Below, piece by piece: positions 40,348 to 42,048 of a DNA stretch of 42,048 bases. Position numbers and translations under genes: made by a program. The notes beneath the pieces were generated by a model, which worked only from the letters and a program-made list of their open reading frames with translations, was not told the origin of the DNA and made no database searches. Each line of letters starts with the position of its first letter. The stretch's first letter is position 1. This stretch comes from a virus, in the IMG/VR virus record IMGVR_UViG_3300030419_006993, positions 1-42,048 of that record; one strand, 5' to 3'.

Positions 40348-40361
40348 GTGATGACCCTGCG

Positions 40362-40979
40362 TTATTTATAGGTCTTATACATATCTTTAAGTCGTTTAAA
40401 CGCCTTGTCTTTAGCGTTGGCGGTGCTCTTCACATTTTTAGACTTTTTAGCTCCCGGGTAACTTTGTTGGCCAGTGGCCATGAATTTTTTAGTTGCAGCA
40501 GCAGTATTCTTGATATGGGGATCTTGTTCTCTGCCGACGTCTTCAACGCCCAAAACACCGGTCATCTTTCCAATCTTATAATACTGATTTGCAGTAACAT
40601 CCGTTCTCTTCATGGAGATCGGCTGAACTGTTACTTGTATTTCCCCGTCTTTTGTAAGAGATAGTGAATCGCCAGTAACTTTTTTATACTCCTTAGCAAT
40701 AAAATTTTTGATTTTATTGATTTTCGATTCAATTTCACCCTCAAACTTGTTGTGATTATGTACTTCTTTTATATTACACTCAGAATGATAACTAATCCTC
40801 AAACGATTGCCAGAGATAGTATACCCGAATCCGTCTATAACACGACTATCAGTTATGGGGTTGCCCTCTTCTCTATCCAATCCAATGCTAATTGGTTCGC
40901 CGTTTTCGTCCAATGCCCCGTCGTGAGCATACGCCATCACCTGTGAAATGCCTCTAACTATTTCTAATGCGGTCGCCAT
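40362..40979 (-). CDS. Unrecognised protein upstream of terminase
   Basis: A 205-residue protein. The N-terminal part has MATALEIVRGISQVMAYAHD and the short hairpin RVIDGFGYTISGNRLRISYH. FEGEIESKINKIKNFIAKEY follows as a helix, then EIQVTVQPISMKRTDVTANQ, and a Lys-rich disordered tail ends in FKRLKDMYKTYK. No HTH typical of small terminases is obvious, but its position just before the large subunit makes it a candidate for a terminase partner or a head-joining protein. ATG start. It overlaps the 3' end of the zinc-ribbon gene by 26 nt. Confidence 0.7.
   Translation of the reverse strand: MATALEIVRGISQVMAYAHDGALDENGEPISIGLDREEGNPITDSRVIDGFGYTISGNRLRISYHSECNIKEVHNHNKFEGEIESKINKIKNFIAKEYKKVTGDSLSLTKDGEIQVTVQPISMKRTDVTANQYYKIGKMTGVLGVEDVGREQDPHIKNTAAATKKFMATGQQSYPGAKKSKNVKSTANAKDKAFKRLKDMYKTYK
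40363..40370 (-). promoter_or_regulatory. TATAAATA match just before terminase gene
   Basis: Exact T4 late-promoter core on the minus strand, 15 nt before the terminase ATG. It also encodes the last codons (Tyr-Lys-stop) of the preceding gene, and the leader would be very short, so it may be coincidence. Confidence 0.25.
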
Positions 40980-41391
40980 TATTTTCTCCTCGTGTGTAGT
41001 AGGAAACTAAAAGATCAACTCTTTCGCTCAAATCAAACCAGCGATCTTCATACCCTCTAACAAATGACATATAACATACATGACAACAATCATATTTATT
41101 CATGTATAGGTCATCTATCGGCTTAAAAGAATATTTAAAACAAGCTGGGCAAGTTCTATCCTCTCTTTTACTAAGTAGTTTTTTGGACACTAAAAAACCA
41201 TCTTTTTGAACTTTCTCGTCTTTAATGCGATGTCTAGTTTCTTTTTTGTGTAATATTTTGATTTGTTCTAGATAATCTGCTTCTTTGTCATCGTCCCAAT
41301 TTGCTCTTGGATTTTGAATAGCTTCTTCACCATACTTTTTGGCGATAGCTTTTTCAACTTTGACGATGTGGTTTAAGTCTTTATCATTCAT
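40954..41391 (-). CDS. Zinc-ribbon protein of unknown function
   Basis: A 145-residue protein with a helical charged N-terminal half (including VKVEKAIAKKYGEEAI) and a four-Cys zinc ribbon: CPAC (81-84), then CCHVC (102-106). The spacer includes YSFKPIDDLYMNKY. A C-terminal ERVDLLVSYYTRGENNGDR segment follows. The ribbon could bind DNA or RNA. Its place two genes before the large terminase makes a packaging or small-terminase-like role possible but unproven. I chose the ATG at 41391, overlapping the preceding stop by 8 nt (ATGAATGA); the frame to 41436 lacks a better SD. Confidence 0.7.
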   Translation of the reverse strand: MNDKDLNHIVKVEKAIAKKYGEEAIQNPRANWDDDKEADYLEQIKILHKKETRHRIKDEKVQKDGFLVSKKLLSKREDRTCPACFKYSFKPIDDLYMNKYDCCHVCYMSFVRGYEDRWFDLSERVDLLVSYYTRGENNGDRIRNS

Positions 41392-41650
41392 TTTCAATGG
41401 CCGCGTTATGTTCGTCAATGATTGCTTGAACCTCATTCACAATTTCATCAATATACGTTTCCGTGATAGGATCACCCTCTTCATCATAACGCGGCAAAAG
41501 AGCTATCAACTCCCCATCTTTGGCCTCCCATCCAAGATATAGACTGTGGTGGCCCTCGTCAACCTGATGTTTCAATGTCCGCTTTTGATTCGGGGCGAGA
41601 GCGAGATCTGTTCTTATGCCTATCTTAACCTGTGCCTTAATACTTTTCAA
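41384..41650 (-). CDS. Small acidic hypothetical protein
   Basis: An 88-residue protein whose start is TTG at 41650, supported by a strong SD (GGAGGG) 6 nt upstream and by the lack of a suitable ATG. It has IKAQVKIGIRTDLALAPNQK and a mixed stretch HSLYLGWEAKDGELIALLPR, followed by an acidic helix YIDEIVNEVQAIIDEHNAAI. No family recognised. It is translationally coupled to the zinc-ribbon gene. Together with that gene and the 205-residue gene it forms the small cluster ahead of the terminase. Confidence 0.7.
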   Translation of the reverse strand: MKSIKAQVKIGIRTDLALAPNQKRTLKHQVDEGHHSLYLGWEAKDGELIALLPRYDEEGDPITETYIDEIVNEVQAIIDEHNAAIENE

Positions 41651-41671
41651 TTTATCCCTCCATAGAAAAAA

Positions 41672-42048
41672 TTATGTTGTTTGAAATTCAACAGTAACTG
41701 TGGTATAGGTGTTCCCTAAAGTACCTCCGTCTGGAACAAGACCTAAAAGAACAACGTCTCCTTTCGCAAACGTGTTATTGCTCCCGTCTTCCGTAAAAGA
41801 ACCAGAAAACGTCTGAACATTATTAGCACTGCCAATATCCACATCTACATAAGCACACCTCGTTACACCAACATGCGTAGTATTGCCTATACCATCAGCG
41901 GGGAATGAAGCGGTGCATTTGTAAACACCAAATCTATAGGTGCTAGAAGCGTTGCCAAACCTCCCCGCAACCAAAATATTGCTTATTTCACAAGCAACCG
42001 GAATAATAAAGTTTGCGCCATAATAACCTATCACGTTATTTACATCCA
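41672..42048 (-). CDS. C-terminal part of a fibre or surface virion protein (partial)
   Basis: Only the last 125 or so residues are in the window; the frame stays open to the right edge (DVNNVIGYYGANF at the border), so the GTG at 42034 is unlikely to be the true start. The sequence is beta-rich: IPVACEISNILVAGRFGNAS, YRFGVYKCTASFP, CAYVDVDIG, VVLLGLVPDGG and a terminal TVTVEFQTT. The pattern resembles C-terminal beta-sandwich domains of tail fibres or head fibres in marine phages. No catalytic motif. The assignment rests on composition and context. Confidence 0.55.
   Translation of the reverse strand, partial: DVNNVIGYYGANFIIPVACEISNILVAGRFGNASSTYRFGVYKCTASFPADGIGNTTHVGVTRCAYVDVDIGSANNVQTFSGSFTEDGSNNTFAKGDVVLLGLVPDGGTLGNTYTTVTVEFQTT

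Noticed and set aside
1-42048. tRNA genes
   Set aside because: I looked in the intergenic gaps, all under 125 bp, and saw no cloverleaf with a T-loop GTTCGANTC signature; the GTTCGG in the gp21 leader does not fit one.

Overview
The window is a contiguous piece of a large tailed-phage (myovirus) genome with T4-like morphogenesis genes. Every gene I can support lies on the minus strand, so transcription runs from high to low coordinates. Signature T4-type proteins are present: portal gp20, terminase gp17, prohead protease gp21, major capsid gp23, sheath gp18, tube gp19, a gp26-family protein, a gp53-like wedge protein, UvsX, gp32 and a gp41-type helicase. Other genes are foreign to coliphage T4: a class II (B12-dependent) ribonucleotide reductase, a short family A DNA polymerase and a ribosomal protein bS21. 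This mix resembles marine or freshwater T4-like phages of heterotrophic bacteria. The host cannot be named from the sequence.

In the direction of transcription, 42048-40362 holds the C-terminus of a possible fibre or surface protein and three small unknown genes. The range 40347-29153 is the head module: terminase, portal, core proteins, a small membrane protein, protease, a ParB-like-fold protein, bS21, a possible decoration protein, scaffold and major capsid protein. The range 29034-14329 is the neck, tail and baseplate module, with a tail assembly chaperone pair that looks frameshifted just before the tape measure gene. After a 470-residue orphan gene, 12917-23 is DNA metabolism: polymerase, a divergent FtsZ/tubulin-like protein, gp32, UvsX, a ParB-like protein, a methyltransferase, a 5'-3' exonuclease, helicase and ribonucleotide reductase.

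Between the methyltransferase and the exonuclease lies a self-contained cassette at 4780-6395. It has a near-consensus sigma70 promoter, one gene for an exported Asp/Tyr-, His- and then Arg/Lys/Gln-rich protein, and its own terminator. It is the most unusual locus in the window and looks like a moron.

Regulatory structure includes a sigma70-type promoter before gp32 and perfect 33-bp direct repeats, each able to form a hairpin, on both sides of a 67-residue gene. A recurrent CTATTTATA element sits in four of the intergenic gaps upstream of structural genes, with a degenerate copy in a fifth, and may be this phage's late promoter. Terminators follow the capsid gene and the secreted-protein gene. 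I saw no tRNA, integrase, CRISPR array or insertion sequence.
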